Translations under genes and position numbers: made by a program
Source of the DNA: Micromonospora sp. CB01531
GTDB taxonomy: Bacteria; Actinomycetota; Actinomycetes; Mycobacteriales; Micromonosporaceae
Length of the DNA stretch: 64,000 nt
Direction of reading: 5' to 3'
Assembly: GCF_001905095.1 (NCBI RefSeq)
Contig: NZ_LWLS01000035.1
Span: 96,377-160,376, forward strand
The notes under the pieces: generated by a model
What the model was told of the DNA's origin: nothing
The model's database searches: none
Seen by the model: the letters and a program-made list of their open reading frames with translations, nothing else
Part shown: piece after piece, positions 34,916-44,574 of the stretch
Position numbering within the stretch: position 1 is the stretch's first letter
Layout: each line of letters begins with the position of its first letter

Positions 34916-37642
34916 TTACCGTGCCAGCAGCGTACGGGCACCCTGGGTAATGGCTTCCGTAGAGACCAGAACCTGACGTGCTGCCGGACCCAATGGTACA
35001 AACGAGTCAAGTCCGGCAACTCGTCGCGCCGCACCTACGTATCCGCCGTCCACCAGGGCGGCGAGCACGCCCTCGCCCACCCCGCCCGACCGGCGCGTCT
35101 CGTCGACCACCAGCACCCGGCCGGTGGCCGACGCCTCCCGGACGATGTCCGCCACCGGCAGCGGGGCGAGCCACCGCAGGTCCACCACCCGGATCCCGAC
35201 CCCCTCGTCGGCCAGGGCGGCCGCCGCCCGCAGCGACATCCGTACGCCGTTGCCGAAGGTGATGATCGTGATGTCCTCGGCGGAGCCGACCCCATACACC
35301 CGGGCCCGGCCGATCGGCACGTGCCCGGCGGCCCAGGCACCCGGCGGGGCGTACTCGGCCAGCCATTCGCCGTCGCCGTCGGCGTAGAGGTCGCGGGTGT
35401 GGTAGAGCGCGATCGGCTCCAGGAAGGCGCAGACGCTGCCGTCCACCGCCGCCGCGGCCAGGCAGGTCCGGAGCATGGGCGCGGCGTCGTCCGGCCGTGC
35501 CGGCACCGCGACCACCAGCCCCGGCACGTCCCGGAGTACGGCCACCGAGTTGTCGTTGTGGAAGTGCCCGCCGAACCCCTCCTGGTAGGCCAGCCCGGCC
35601 ACCCGGACCACCAACGGGTTGCGGAACGCCCCCCGGGAGAAGAACCGCATGGTGGCCGCCTCGCCCCGCAGCTGGTCCTCGGCGTTGTGCAGGTACGCCA
35701 GGTACTGGATCTCCGGCACCGGCAGCATCCCGGCGACGCCGGCGCCCAGCCCGAGCCCGAGGATCGAGGTCTCGTCGAGCAGCGTGTCGAAGACCCGGGC
35801 CCCACCGAACCGGTCCCGCAGTCCCTTGGTCACCCCGTACACCCCGCCCTTGGCGGCGACGTCCTCGCCGAAGACGGCCATCCCCGGGTGGTCCAGCATC
35901 CCGTCGGCGAGCGCCGCGTTGATGCTCTGCGCGAGGGTGAGCGGTCCGGCCAACTCCGGCGGCCTGCCGCCGAACGCCTCGGCCCGGGCGCCCGCGTTCG
36001 GCCCGGCCGCCCGGTCCGCCGCGTCGGCCACCGCGCGGAAGATCCGTACCGGCCGACGCGGGGCCAGCTCCGCCACCACCTCGACCGGGGACGCCAACTT
36101 CGGCTCGTCGAGCACCTCCTCGGCGATCCGGCGGATCTGCCAGCCGCGCTCGTCGTACCGGGCCAGCAGTTCCTCGCTGGTGGCGTAGCCCGCCGCCACC
36201 AGCAGCCGGGCGGTGGCGAGCAGGGGGTCCCGCGCGACGTCCGCGGCGATCTCGGCCGGGCTGCGGTACGCGGTCTCCGCGTCGGCCCCGGCGTGCCCCA
36301 TCAGCCGTACGGTGGTCAGATGCAGCACCGCCGGCCGCCGGTGCCGGCGCACCCAGGCCGCCGCCTCCCCCGCCACCCGGTACGCCTCGGCCGGATCGCT
36401 GCCGTCGGCGGCGAAGTAGCGGATCCCCGGCTTGGCGCGCAGCGTGGCGGCCACCCAGCCCTCCGGGGAGCGGACGCTGATGCCCAGCCCGTTGTCCTCG
36501 CAGACGAAGAGCACCGGGATGCGCAGTCCGGTGTGGTCGTACCAGCCGGCGGTGTTGAACGCGGCCGTCGCGGTGGCGTGGTTGACCGAGGCGTCGCCGA
36601 ACGAGCAGACCACGATCGCGTCCGGCGGCCACGGCGAGCCGGTGGCGGCGTCCCCGCCGGCCTCGGCCGTCGTCCCCGGCACCCGCCGGCTGCCGACCCG
36701 GCGCAGCCGCTCGAGGGCGAGCCCCATGCCGACCGCCCGCGGGAGGTGGGACGCGATCGTCGAGGTGGTCGGGATGACCGCGAGGTCCGCCCGGCCGAAC
36801 ACCTTGTGCCGGCCCCCGGCGATCGGTTCCTGCGCCGAGGCGACCATCCCGCGCAGCACGTCCCGAGCAGCCTCCGCGTACGCGTCCGCAGGGTCCGGCG
36901 CGGGCAGCGCCGGCCGGGCGGCGGCCACGGCCACCCCGGCCTCGGCCAGCGCCGGGTGACGGTCCGGGTGGTCACCCGATCGGGTGGGTGGGCTGGTGGC
37001 CGGCTCCGGCCGGACGGCGACGGGCGGGGTCTCCGGCCGCTCGGCCGGCACGCCATCCGCGGTCGACGCCGCGGACGTCTCGGCGCCGCCGGCCGTGGAC
37101 TCGGCGGAGTCGCCGCCCGGCGTCGCGAACGCGTTCCCGCCGGGCGCCGCATCCGGCGGTCCGGAGGGCAGGCTCTCGACGTCGCGTCGGGGATCGGGTA
37201 TCCGCGCCGTGGCGGTGGCCCGCGCACCGGGTTCGGCGTCCTCGGGGTCGTCGTCGCCGGCCGGCTCGGCGTCGGCGGGGGCGACCGGGAAACCGCCCGC
37301 CGCCTGGGCGGCGCGCAGGCAGTAGAAGGCCCCGGACCGGTAGTGCAGCAGGGCGGGATCGGTCGGCCGCAGGGCGGCGGCCACCGCGGCGTTGCCCTCG
37401 TGGCCGGCCGAGCCGATGGTGTAGTAGCCCTCGCCGAAGCTGCGCAGCCACCGCCCGGCGAGGTCGAGCAGGCGGCTGGTCAGCTGGGCGTCGAAGAGGG
37501 CCAGCGCCTGCGCTCCGGTCAACGACGCGCCGTCGGGCAGCGGTTCACCCAGGTCACGCCGCTGGGCGGGCGCCTCGAGCGCGGCCAGGGCCGCCCGGAA
37601 CCGGTCGTCGAGATCTTGCGGGGTGGTCACGTCGGACAGCAT
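34916..37642 (-). CDS. Fused E1 alpha-beta 2-oxoacid dehydrogenase
   Basis: The 908-residue protein joins both E1 subunits. Residues 1-560 are E1-alpha-like: [17 protein letters not shown] and [33 protein letters not shown] flank a low-complexity insert at 117-252, then [24 protein letters not shown]...[12 protein letters not shown] holds the thiamine-diphosphate GDx(~27)N motif. Residues ~590-908 are E1-beta-like ([64 protein letters not shown]). It decarboxylates a branched-chain or pyruvate-type 2-oxoacid and loads acyl groups on an E2 subunit that is not nearby. Start ATG 37642 has no ribosome site, so it may be leaderless. Confidence 0.85.
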   Translation of the reverse strand: MLSDVTTPQDLDDRFRAALAALEAPAQRRDLGEPLPDGASLTGAQALALFDAQLTSRLLDLAGRWLRSFGEGYYTIGSAGHEGNAAVAAALRPTDPALLHYRSGAFYCLRAAQAAGGFPVAPADAEPAGDDDPEDAEPGARATATARIPDPRRDVESLPSGPPDAAPGGNAFATPGGDSAESTAGGAETSAASTADGVPAERPETPPVAVRPEPATSPPTRSGDHPDRHPALAEAGVAVAAARPALPAPDPADAYAEAARDVLRGMVASAQEPIAGGRHKVFGRADLAVIPTTSTIASHLPRAVGMGLALERLRRVGSRRVPGTTAEAGGDAATGSPWPPDAIVVCSFGDASVNHATATAAFNTAGWYDHTGLRIPVLFVCEDNGLGISVRSPEGWVAATLRAKPGIRYFAADGSDPAEAYRVAGEAAAWVRRHRRPAVLHLTTVRLMGHAGADAETAYRSPAEIAADVARDPLLATARLLVAAGYATSEELLARYDERGWQIRRIAEEVLDEPKLASPVEVVAELAPRRPVRIFRAVADAADRAAGPNAGARAEAFGGRPPELAGPLTLAQSINAALADGMLDHPGMAVFGEDVAAKGGVYGVTKGLRDRFGGARVFDTLLDETSILGLGLGAGVAGMLPVPEIQYLAYLHNAEDQLRGEAATMRFFSRGAFRNPLVVRVAGLAYQEGFGGHFHNDNSVAVLRDVPGLVVAVPARPDDAAPMLRTCLAAAAVDGSVCAFLEPIALYHTRDLYADGDGEWLAEYAPPGAWAAGHVPIGRARVYGVGSAEDITIITFGNGVRMSLRAAAALADEGVGIRVVDLRWLAPLPVADIVREASATGRVLVVDETRRSGGVGEGVLAALVDGGYVGAARRVAGLDSFVPLGPAARQVLVSTEAITQGARTLLAR

Positions 37643-37693
37643 TACCGACGAAGGGTCAGGTCGCCCACCCGGACACGTTCCGCCTACCGCGGA

Positions 37694-38176
37694 TCAGGCC
37701 TCGCCGCACTGCTCCGGGCAGCCGCCGTCGGACACCTTCCAGACCAGCTCACGCAGGGTGGCCAACTCCTCGGTGCTGAGCCCGCCGAGGAGTCGGGAGT
37801 CCGACATCACCTGACGCACCCGGTCCCGGACGCGCCGGCCGGCCTCGGTCACCACCAGCGTCTTCTGCCGCCGGTCGGCCGGGTCGACCCGGCGCTCCAC
37901 CAGCCCGGCCTGCTCCAGCTTGTCGACCAGCGCGGTGACGTTGGACCGGTCGCAGCGCAACTGCTCGGCCAGGTCCCGGCCGGGCAGCGGCCGGTCGGGG
38001 TCGAGCTCGTGCAGGGCCCGGGCGGCGGCCGGAGTGAGCCCCAGCGCGGCGATCTCCTCGTCCTGGTAGTGCCGGATCGCCGAGGCGATGTGCAAGATCC
38101 GGCGCACGGTGTCCCCGGCCAGGCCGGAGCGGTCGGCCGCGACCGGGCCGGCGGTGGAGACAAAGGGTTGCGCCAT
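37694..38176 (-). CDS. MarR-family transcriptional regulator
   Basis: The 160-residue protein has the MarR helices: [82 protein letters not shown] with recognition helix and wing at about 70-110. Its C-terminal [11 protein letters not shown] has two Cys, which could sense oxidants. It is divergent from the FMN reductase and lies 51 bp upstream of the E1-fusion start on the same strand, so both may be targets. Operator-like repeats sit in the gap. Confidence 0.88.
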   Translation of the reverse strand: MAQPFVSTAGPVAADRSGLAGDTVRRILHIASAIRHYQDEEIAALGLTPAAARALHELDPDRPLPGRDLAEQLRCDRSNVTALVDKLEQAGLVERRVDPADRRQKTLVVTEAGRRVRDRVRQVMSDSRLLGGLSTEELATLRELVWKVSDGGCPEQCGEA

Positions 38177-38194
38177 ACCTCACATCGTACTTGC

Positions 38195-38224
38195 CAACCA
38201 ATGGTTGACCTGCTCAACTGTTGA
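38195..38224. promoter_or_regulatory. Two palindromic MarR operator candidates
   Basis: CAACCAATGGTTG at 38195-38207 and TCAACTGTTGA at 38214-38224 are perfect palindromes sharing GTTG half sites. They lie 20 bp upstream of the MarR gene's start region and 45 bp ahead of the FMN reductase ATG. Confidence 0.65.
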
Positions 38225-38268
38225 CGAGCTCACGCAAATGCGTCGAGCATCGTCACTGGAGGCGCACC

Positions 38269-38855
38269 ATGTCCGAATTCTCCGTCCTGGCCCTCTCCGG
38301 CAGCCTGCGCGAGGCGTCGTTCAACTCCGCTCTCATCCGGGCGGCGCAGCGACTCGCGCCGGCGGGCATGACCATCGAGCGGTACCGCGACCTCGGCGCC
38401 GTCCCGCCCTTCAACGAGGACGTCGAGCCGGCGCCGCCGGCCGCCGTGGTGGACCTGCGGGAGCGGATCGCCGCCGCGGACGCCCTGCTCATCGCCACTC
38501 CGGAGTACAACTACGGGGTTCCCGGCGTACTCAAGAACGCCCTCGACTGGGCCTCCCGGCCGAGCTTCCCGATCACCTCGTGGGTCTCCCGCTCGCCCAC
38601 AAGCCGATCGCCATCGTCGGCGCCGCCCCGACCGGGATGGGCACCGTCCGGGCGCAGCTCCAGCTCCGCCAGCTCTTCCTCTGGACCGACTCCGCCGTGG
38701 TCACCAAGCCGGAGATCATCGTGACCAACGCCCACGAGAAGCTCGGCCAGGACGGCACGGTCAAGGACGAGACGACCGAAACCCTCCTCCGCACCCTCCT
38801 CGACGCCCTGGCCACCAAGATCCGCGTCACCGACCTGGCGGCCACCGCCGCCTGA
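38269..38855 (+). pseudogene. NAD(P)H-dependent FMN reductase with frameshift
   Basis: The gene starts at ATG 38269 with GGAGG upstream. The first frame reads MSEFSVLALSGSLREASFNSAL, the GSxRxxSxN FMN-binding motif, to TPEYNYGVPGVLKNALDWASRP near residue 100. The homologous sequence then continues in the frame one base earlier: HKPIAIVGAAPTGMGTVRAQ, then LQLRQLFLWTDSAVVTKPEI and so on, to a stop at 38855. A single-base deletion (or sequencing error) near 38560-38600 explains this. Together they make a full-length, about 195-residue, NADPH-dependent flavin/quinone reductase. It is a probable target of the divergent MarR regulator. Confidence 0.75.
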
Positions 38856-38887
38856 CGTCGACTCGGCGAGGGCGCAGATTCCGGGGA

Positions 38888-38919
38888 GGAGTGGCCGTTC
38901 CGCGCGGGATGGCCACTCC
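38888..38919. terminator. Hairpin between FMN reductase and YjbQ genes
   Basis: GGAGTGGCC and GGCCACTCC pair perfectly, and inner TTCCGC/GCGGGA extend the stem past one mismatch. The genes on both sides converge here. Confidence 0.55.
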
Positions 38920-38975
38920 GTCCGGGAAAGGGGGGCCCACCGAGAGGGGGCGCGGCGGTGGCGTCGCGCGGCCGG

Positions 38976-39380
38976 TCAGCCAGGGAGGAAGGAGAAGCGG
39001 ACCTTGCGGGTGGGGTTGTCGCCGTTGGTGTCGACCAGGCAGAGGGACTGCCAGGTGCCCAGCGCCAGCCGCCCACCCAGCACGGGCAGCGTCGCGTACG
39101 GGGGGACGAAGGCGGGCAGCACGTGGTCCCGGCCGTGCCCGCGCGAGCCGTGCCGGTGCCGCCAGCGGTCGTCGGTGGGGAGCAGGTCATCGAGCGCGCG
39201 CAGCAGGTCGTCGTCGGAGCCGGAGCCCGTCTCGATGAGGGCGAGCCCGGCGGTGGCGTGCGGCACGAACACGTGCAGCAGGCCGTCGCCCTGCCCGGAG
39301 ACGAACTGCTCGGCCTCGGCGGTGATGTCCCGGACGGCCGGCCGGGACCCGGTCTGGACGCTGATCTCCTCACTACGCAT
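38976..39380 (-). CDS. YjbQ-family protein (UPF0047)
   Basis: The roughly 134-residue protein contains FVPHATAGLALIETGSGSDDDLLRALDDLLP, the HxTxG(L/V)xIxE region of YjbQ, and LGTWQSLCLVDTNG near the C-terminus, with the conserved His/Glu that give weak thiamine-phosphate synthase activity in E. coli YjbQ. Physiological function is unknown. Two Met codons three residues apart (39389, 39380) could start it. Confidence 0.8.
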   Translation of the reverse strand: MRSEEISVQTGSRPAVRDITAEAEQFVSGQGDGLLHVFVPHATAGLALIETGSGSDDDLLRALDDLLPTDDRWRHRHGSRGHGRDHVLPAFVPPYATLPVLGGRLALGTWQSLCLVDTNGDNPTRKVRFSFLPG

Positions 39381-39444
39381 AGGGCGCATTCTGCCGCAGC
39401 CGGCCAGAGCGCGCCGCGAACCGGGCGCGGCGGCGGACGCGGTG

Positions 39445-39470
39445 CTAGCGCATCCCTGGATCGCGCTAAG
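39445..39470. promoter_or_regulatory. Imperfect inverted repeat upstream of aceE
   Basis: TAGCGCATCC and GGATCGCGCTA face each other with a two-base spacer and one unpaired base, about 120 bp upstream of the aceE GTG. The inter-genic sequence after it holds the likely promoter. It could be an operator; no regulator is adjacent. Confidence 0.35.
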
Positions 39471-39588
39471 TTACCGGCGGGTACGTGTGTTCAGCGTCGC
39501 GTCTGGGGCAGGGAGACGTGACGGCATGCGCCACGAGGGGGCAGGATGGCGCTAGAGACCTATCCCACACAGAACCGAGGGAACGCCT

Positions 39589-42333
39589 GTGGCTACGGAA
39601 CGCAAGCGCCCGGTGATCACCGCTGGTCTGCCGAGCCAGCTTCCGGACATCGACCCTGAAGAGACCAGCGAATGGGTCGAGTCGCTCGACGGTGTCATCG
39701 ACGAGCGCGGGACAAAGCGCGCCCGCTACGTCATGCTGCGCCTGCTGGAGCGGGCCCGCGAGCGCCAGGTCGGAGTGCCGTCCCTGACCACCACCGACTA
39801 CATCAACACCATCCCGCCGGAGCGCGAGCCGTGGTTCCCGGGTGACGAGCACATCGAGCGGCGGATCCGGGCGTACATCCGGTGGAACGCCGCCATGCTG
39901 GTGCACCGGGCGCAGCGCCCCGAGATCGGCGTGGGCGGCCACATCTCCACCTTCGCCAGCTCGGCGTCGCTCTATGAGGTCGGCTTCAACCACTTCTTCC
40001 GGGGCAAGGACCATCCGGGCGGCGGCGACCACATCTTCTACCAGGGCCACGCCTCCCCCGGCATGTACGCGCGGGCCTTCATGGAGGGCCGGCTCAGCGA
40101 GGACCAGCTCGACGGCTTCCGCCAGGAGCTGTCGCACCCGGGCGGTGGGCTGCCGTCGTACCCGCACCCGCGGCTGATGCCGGACTTCTGGGAGTTCCCC
40201 ACCGTCTCGATGGGCCTCGGGCCGATCAACGCGGTCTACCAGGCGCGGTTCAACCGCTACCTGCACCACCGGGGCATCAAGGACACCTCGCAGCAGCACG
40301 TCTGGGCGTTCCTCGGCGACGGTGAGATGGACGAGGTGGAGTCGCTCGGCGCGATCGGCGTGGCCGCCCGCGAGGAGCTGGACAACCTCACCTTCGTGAT
40401 CAACTGCAACCTGCAGCGGCTGGACGGCCCGGTCCGGGGCAACGGCAAGGTCATGCAGGAGCTGGAGGCGTTCTTCCGGGGCGCCGGCTGGAACGTGATC
40501 AAGGTGGTCTGGGGCCGGGAGTGGGACCCGCTGCTCGCGGCGGACACCGACGGCGCCCTGGTCAACCTGATGAACACCACGCCCGACGGCGACTACCAGA
40601 CCTACAAGGCGGAGTCCGGGGCGTACGTCCGGGAGCACTTCTTCGGCCGCGACCCGCGCACCCGCAAGATGGTCGAGCACCTCAGCGACGACGAGATCTG
40701 GAACCTCAAGCGGGGTGGCCACGACTACCACAAGCTCTACGCGGCCTACAAGGCGGCGATGGAGCACACCGGCCAGCCGACGGTGATCCTGGCCAAGACC
40801 ATCAAGGGCTGGACGCTCGGTTCGCACTTCGAGGCCCGCAACGCCACCCACCAGATGAAGAAGCTGACGCTGGAGGACTTGAAGCTCTTCCGCGACCGGC
40901 TCTACCTGGACATCCCGGACAAGCAGCTGGAGGAGAACCCGTACCTCCCGCCGTACTACCACCCGGGTGAGAAGTCCGAGGAGATCGAGTACCTGCACGA
41001 GCGCCGGAAGCAGCTCGGCGGCTACCTACCGACCCGGCGTACCACCGGCAAGGTCCTCCAGATCCCGGGCAGCGAGCGCTTCTCCGACGTCAAGCGGGGC
41101 TCGGGCAAGCAGAAGGTGGCCACCACCATGGCCTTCGTCCGCCTGCTCAAGGACGTGATGAAGGACAAGGAGTTCGGCAAGCGGTGGGTGCCGATCATCC
41201 CGGACGAGGCGCGCACCTTCGGCATGGACTCGCTCTTCCCGACCGCGAAGATCTACTCGCCGCACGGCCAGCGGTACACCTCGGTGGACCGGGACCTGTT
41301 CCTGTCCTACAAGGAGGCCATCGGCGGCCAGATCCTGCACGAGGGGATCAACGAGGCCGGCTCGGTCGCCTCGTTCACCGCGGCCGGCAGCTCGTACGCC
41401 ACCCACGGCGAGCCGATGATCCCGATGTACATCTTCTACTCGATGTTCGGGTTCCAGCGGACCGCCGACGGGCTGTGGGCCGCGGCCGACCAGATGGCGC
41501 GGGGCTTCCTGCTCGGCGCGACCGCCGGCCGGACCACGCTCAACGGTGAGGGCCTCCAGCACGAGGACGGTCACTCGCTGCTGATCGCCGCCACCAACCC
41601 GGCGGTGGTCGCCTACGACCCGGCGTTCGCGTACGAGATCGCGCACATCATGGAGAACGGCCTGCACCGGATGTACGGCGAGGCGCAGGAGAACATCTTC
41701 TACTACCTCACCATCTACAACGAGCCGATCTTCCAGCCGGCCGAGCCGCAGGGCGTGGACGTCGAGGGCATCCTCAAGGGCATCTACCGCTACTCCCCCG
41801 CGCCGCAGGTCGGCGCGGACGCGCCGAAGGCGAACGTCCTCGCCTCCGGCACCGGCATGCAGTGGGCGCTCAAGGCGCAGCAGCTGCTCGCCGAGGACTG
41901 GGGCGTGGCCGCCGACGTCTGGTCGGTGACCTCCTGGACCGAACTGCGCCGGGACGCGGTGGAGTGCGAGGAGCACAACCTGCTCAACCCGGGCGCCGAG
42001 CAGCGGGTGCCGTACATCCAGCGGAAGCTGGCCGACGCCGAGGGGCCGAAGGTCGCGGTCAGCGACTGGATGCGCGCGGTACCGGACCTGATCGCCCGCT
42101 GGGTACCCGGCGACTACACCTCGCTCGGCACCGACGGCTTCGGCATGTCGGACACCCGGCACGCGCTGCGCCGCCACTTCCACGTGGACGCCGAGTCGGT
42201 GACCGTCGCGACGCTGCGCCAGCTCGCCCTCCGCGGCGCGGTGCCGGCCCACGTGCCGGCCGAGGCCGCCCGGAAGTACGCGCTGGAGGACGTCAACGCC
42301 GCCCCGGTCGGCGAGACCGGCGGCGACAGCTGA
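39589..42333 (+). CDS. aceE: Pyruvate dehydrogenase E1, homodimeric type
   Basis: The 914-residue protein has the size and content of AceE. The thiamine-diphosphate site is [35 protein letters not shown] at about 245-275 (GDG...N). [18 protein letters not shown] and [21 protein letters not shown] [11 protein letters not shown] match the N-terminal domain, and the central [17 protein letters not shown] [12 protein letters not shown] and C-terminal [16 protein letters not shown] regions follow. It decarboxylates pyruvate and transfers acetyl to lipoyl E2. The GTG at 39589 has CGAGGGAA upstream. A strong terminator follows. The E2/E3 genes are outside the window. Confidence 0.94.
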   Translation: MATERKRPVITAGLPSQLPDIDPEETSEWVESLDGVIDERGTKRARYVMLRLLERARERQVGVPSLTTTDYINTIPPEREPWFPGDEHIERRIRAYIRWNAAMLVHRAQRPEIGVGGHISTFASSASLYEVGFNHFFRGKDHPGGGDHIFYQGHASPGMYARAFMEGRLSEDQLDGFRQELSHPGGGLPSYPHPRLMPDFWEFPTVSMGLGPINAVYQARFNRYLHHRGIKDTSQQHVWAFLGDGEMDEVESLGAIGVAAREELDNLTFVINCNLQRLDGPVRGNGKVMQELEAFFRGAGWNVIKVVWGREWDPLLAADTDGALVNLMNTTPDGDYQTYKAESGAYVREHFFGRDPRTRKMVEHLSDDEIWNLKRGGHDYHKLYAAYKAAMEHTGQPTVILAKTIKGWTLGSHFEARNATHQMKKLTLEDLKLFRDRLYLDIPDKQLEENPYLPPYYHPGEKSEEIEYLHERRKQLGGYLPTRRTTGKVLQIPGSERFSDVKRGSGKQKVATTMAFVRLLKDVMKDKEFGKRWVPIIPDEARTFGMDSLFPTAKIYSPHGQRYTSVDRDLFLSYKEAIGGQILHEGINEAGSVASFTAAGSSYATHGEPMIPMYIFYSMFGFQRTADGLWAAADQMARGFLLGATAGRTTLNGEGLQHEDGHSLLIAATNPAVVAYDPAFAYEIAHIMENGLHRMYGEAQENIFYYLTIYNEPIFQPAEPQGVDVEGILKGIYRYSPAPQVGADAPKANVLASGTGMQWALKAQQLLAEDWGVAADVWSVTSWTELRRDAVECEEHNLLNPGAEQRVPYIQRKLADAEGPKVAVSDWMRAVPDLIARWVPGDYTSLGTDGFGMSDTRHALRRHFHVDAESVTVATLRQLALRGAVPAHVPAEAARKYALEDVNAAPVGETGGDS

Positions 42334-42344
42334 CCCATCCGGTA

Positions 42345-42378
42345 CGAAGGGCCCGGCGCACCCGCGCCGGGCCCTTCG
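42345..42378. terminator. Terminator of aceE
   Basis: CGAAGGGCCCGGCGC and GCGCCGGGCCCTTCG pair over 15 bp with a 4-nt loop, 11 bp after the aceE stop. Confidence 0.85.
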
Positions 42379-42611
42379 TCGTCTCTGGTGGTGCTCCCGG
42401 CCGCCGGTGACGTGCACGATCGAGGATGTAGTGGCCTCGGCGTGGCCTGGATGCCACTGGATCCAGGACGCAGCACGACCCTGGGCGGCGGTCGCCGCCT
42501 CGGCGCCGGAACCGAGCGCCGACCGACCGGCGGCACAGTGGCCGATGGTCCGGCGTCCCTGGCGGGGACGCCGGACCATCACCATCGCGGGCGACGCCGG
42601 GACCGGCTGGG
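42379..42611. other. Non-coding gap aceE-SRPBCC
   Basis: Apart from two hairpins no gene is supported here. Frames crossing it are shadows of the minus-strand gene. Confidence 0.4.
42544..42580 (-). terminator. 16-bp hairpin after the SRPBCC gene
   Basis: GATGGTCCGGCGTCCC and GGGACGCCGGACCATC pair perfectly around TGGCG, 31 bp past the stop of the minus-strand SRPBCC gene. Confidence 0.8.
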
Positions 42612-43058
42612 TCAGCCGACGGCGGCCAGGTCGGTCAGCCGGGCCAGCGAGTCCTCCAGGTCGGCGCCGACCCGACGCAGGCCGAGCCGGAGCAGGGCGG
42701 CCTTGACCGGCCCGGCGGGCCACCGTACGACGATGAGCCGTACGACCGTCCCGCCCTCCTCCTCGTCCGGGGTCAGCTGCACGTAGATCTCGGTGCGCGC
42801 CTCGGCCCGGGCGCCGGCGCCCCTGGCCCGTTCGCGCCACCCGATCAGGGTCGGCTCCTGGTAGGCGATCACCTCGGCCTCGTGCGCCGCGCCGCGCCCG
42901 GCCTGGACCAGTTGTCGCCGGCCGAAGCCCTCCCCCGAGAGGACCTCGGCCGCGCGGACCCCCGCCAGCCAGGCCGGCAACTGCTCGGCCCGCTGCACGA
43001 CGCCCCAGACCGCTTCCACCGGCGCCATCACGTGCGCACTGCGTTCCACGAGGATCAT
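42612..43058 (-). CDS. SRPBCC-family (polyketide cyclase/START-like) protein
   Basis: The 148-residue protein has the N-terminal strand ILVERSAHVMAPVEAVWGVVQRAEQLPAWLAGV, typical of SRPBCC ligand-binding proteins, then YVQLTPDEEEGGTVVRLIVVRWPAGPVKAALLRLGLRRVGADLEDSLARLTDLA as the long C-terminal helix. These proteins hold small hydrophobic ligands; function is unknown. ATG 43058 follows GGGGGAAG. It is divergent from the GH1 gene. Confidence 0.82.
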   Translation of the reverse strand: MILVERSAHVMAPVEAVWGVVQRAEQLPAWLAGVRAAEVLSGEGFGRRQLVQAGRGAAHEAEVIAYQEPTLIGWRERARGAGARAEARTEIYVQLTPDEEEGGTVVRLIVVRWPAGPVKAALLRLGLRRVGADLEDSLARLTDLAAVG

Positions 43059-43242
43059 GTCGTCTTCCCCCACTAAGGACATCCGCGATATTACGCACTG
43101 TATGCGCAAAAACGGACTTACCCGGACGGGTTCGGAAAAGACACGCCGAAAACCCTTGCACCAGCCGGCCTCCCCGACCTATGGCGCATCACCGGTCCGC
43201 GTCCTAGAGTCCCGAACACGATTCGCGTTTCCGGGAGGGCGA

Positions 43243-44574
43243 ATGACGACCGCGCCGATGCCCGACTTCCCCAGCGGTTTCCGATGGGGAGTGTCCACCT
43301 CCGCGTACCAGATCGAGGGCGCGGCCGGCGCCGACGGCCGGGGACCGTCCATCTGGGACACCTTCGCCCACTCGCCGGGCCGGATCGTCGACGGCAGCAC
43401 CGGCGACGAGGCCTGCGACCACTACCACCGGTACGCCGAGGACGTCGCCCTGCTCGCCGGGCTCGGGGTGTCCGCCTACCGGTTCTCCATCGCCTGGCCC
43501 CGGGTGCAGCCCACCGGCACGGGCGCGGCCAACCCGGCCGGGCTGGGCTTCTACGAGCGGCTGGTGGACGGGCTGCTCGACCGGGGCGTGGACCCGGTGG
43601 CCACCCTCTTCCACTGGGACCTGCCGCAGGCCCTGGAGGACGCCGGCGGCTGGCTCAACCGCGGCACCGCCGACCGCTTCGCCGAGTACGCCGACCTGGT
43701 CGCCGCCCGCCTCGGCGATCGGGTGAAGCTCTGGATCACCCTCAACGAGCCGTTCATCCACATGAGCCTCGGGCACGGCATGGGCGTGCACGCCCCCGGC
43801 CGGATGCTGCTCTTCGACGCCTTTCCGGTGGCCCACCACCAGCTCCTCGGGCACGGCCTCGCGGTCGCCGCGCTGCGCGCCCGCAGCACCAGCCCGGTCG
43901 CCATCGCGAACAACTACTCCCCCGTGCGGCTGGCCGGGGACACCGACGCCGACCGGGCCGCCGGGGTGGCGTACGACGCGCTGCACAACCGACTCTTCAC
44001 CGACCCGCTGCTCGGCCAGGGTTATCCGGAGGTGCCAGGCCTCGACTCCGCGCTGATCCGCGCCGGGGACCTCGACGTGATCGCCGCCCCGGTCGACGTG
44101 CTCGGGGTGAACTACTACAACCCGACCAGCATCCGGGCCGCCGAGGAGGGCTCGCCGCTGCCGTTCGAGATCGTGCCGCTGACCGGCTACCCCCGGACCG
44201 CGTTCGACTGGCCGGTGGCCCCGGACGGGCTCCGCGACCTGCTGCTCCAGCTCCGCGACCGGTACGGGGACCGGCTGCCGCCGATCCAGGTCACCGAGAG
44301 CGGCTGCGCGTACGACGACGGGCCGGACGCCGACGGCCGGGTGCACGACCCGGAACGGATCGCGTACCTGGCCGGGCACGTGCGGGCGGTCCGCGAGGCG
44401 ATCGACGCCGGGGTCGAGGTGACCGGGTACTTCGTCTGGTCGCTGCTGGACAACTGGGAGTGGGCGGAGGGCTTCACCAAGCGGTTCGGCCTGGTGCACG
44501 TCGACTACGCCACCCAACGGCGTACCCCGAAGTCCTCGTACGCCTGGTTCCGCGACCAGGTCGTGCGGCCGTGA
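43243..44574 (+). CDS. bglA: GH1 beta-glucosidase
   Basis: The 443-residue protein is a complete GH1 TIM-barrel. FRWGVSTSAYQIEGAAGADGRGPSIWD is the N-terminal signature. WITLNEPF carries the acid/base Glu169 and QVTESGCAYDDG the nucleophile Glu352. YRFSIAWPRVQPTG and YFVWSLLDNWEWAEGF are the other conserved blocks. It hydrolyses beta-glucosides, probably cello-oligosaccharides, in the cytoplasm. Its stop overlaps the MFS start (GTGA). The bglA symbol is by function, not by strict orthology. Confidence 0.92.
   Translation: MTTAPMPDFPSGFRWGVSTSAYQIEGAAGADGRGPSIWDTFAHSPGRIVDGSTGDEACDHYHRYAEDVALLAGLGVSAYRFSIAWPRVQPTGTGAANPAGLGFYERLVDGLLDRGVDPVATLFHWDLPQALEDAGGWLNRGTADRFAEYADLVAARLGDRVKLWITLNEPFIHMSLGHGMGVHAPGRMLLFDAFPVAHHQLLGHGLAVAALRARSTSPVAIANNYSPVRLAGDTDADRAAGVAYDALHNRLFTDPLLGQGYPEVPGLDSALIRAGDLDVIAAPVDVLGVNYYNPTSIRAAEEGSPLPFEIVPLTGYPRTAFDWPVAPDGLRDLLLQLRDRYGDRLPPIQVTESGCAYDDGPDADGRVHDPERIAYLAGHVRAVREAIDAGVEVTGYFVWSLLDNWEWAEGFTKRFGLVHVDYATQRRTPKSSYAWFRDQVVRP

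Noticed and set aside
33815..38224. Very long plus-strand open frame of about 1470 codons
   Set aside because: It runs antisense to clear AhpE-like, DUF3052, E1-fusion and MarR genes; it is a shadow created by high GC.
38560..38600. Programmed -1 frameshift site
   Set aside because: No X-XXY-YYZ slippery heptamer or obvious downstream pseudoknot; an indel or sequencing error is simpler.
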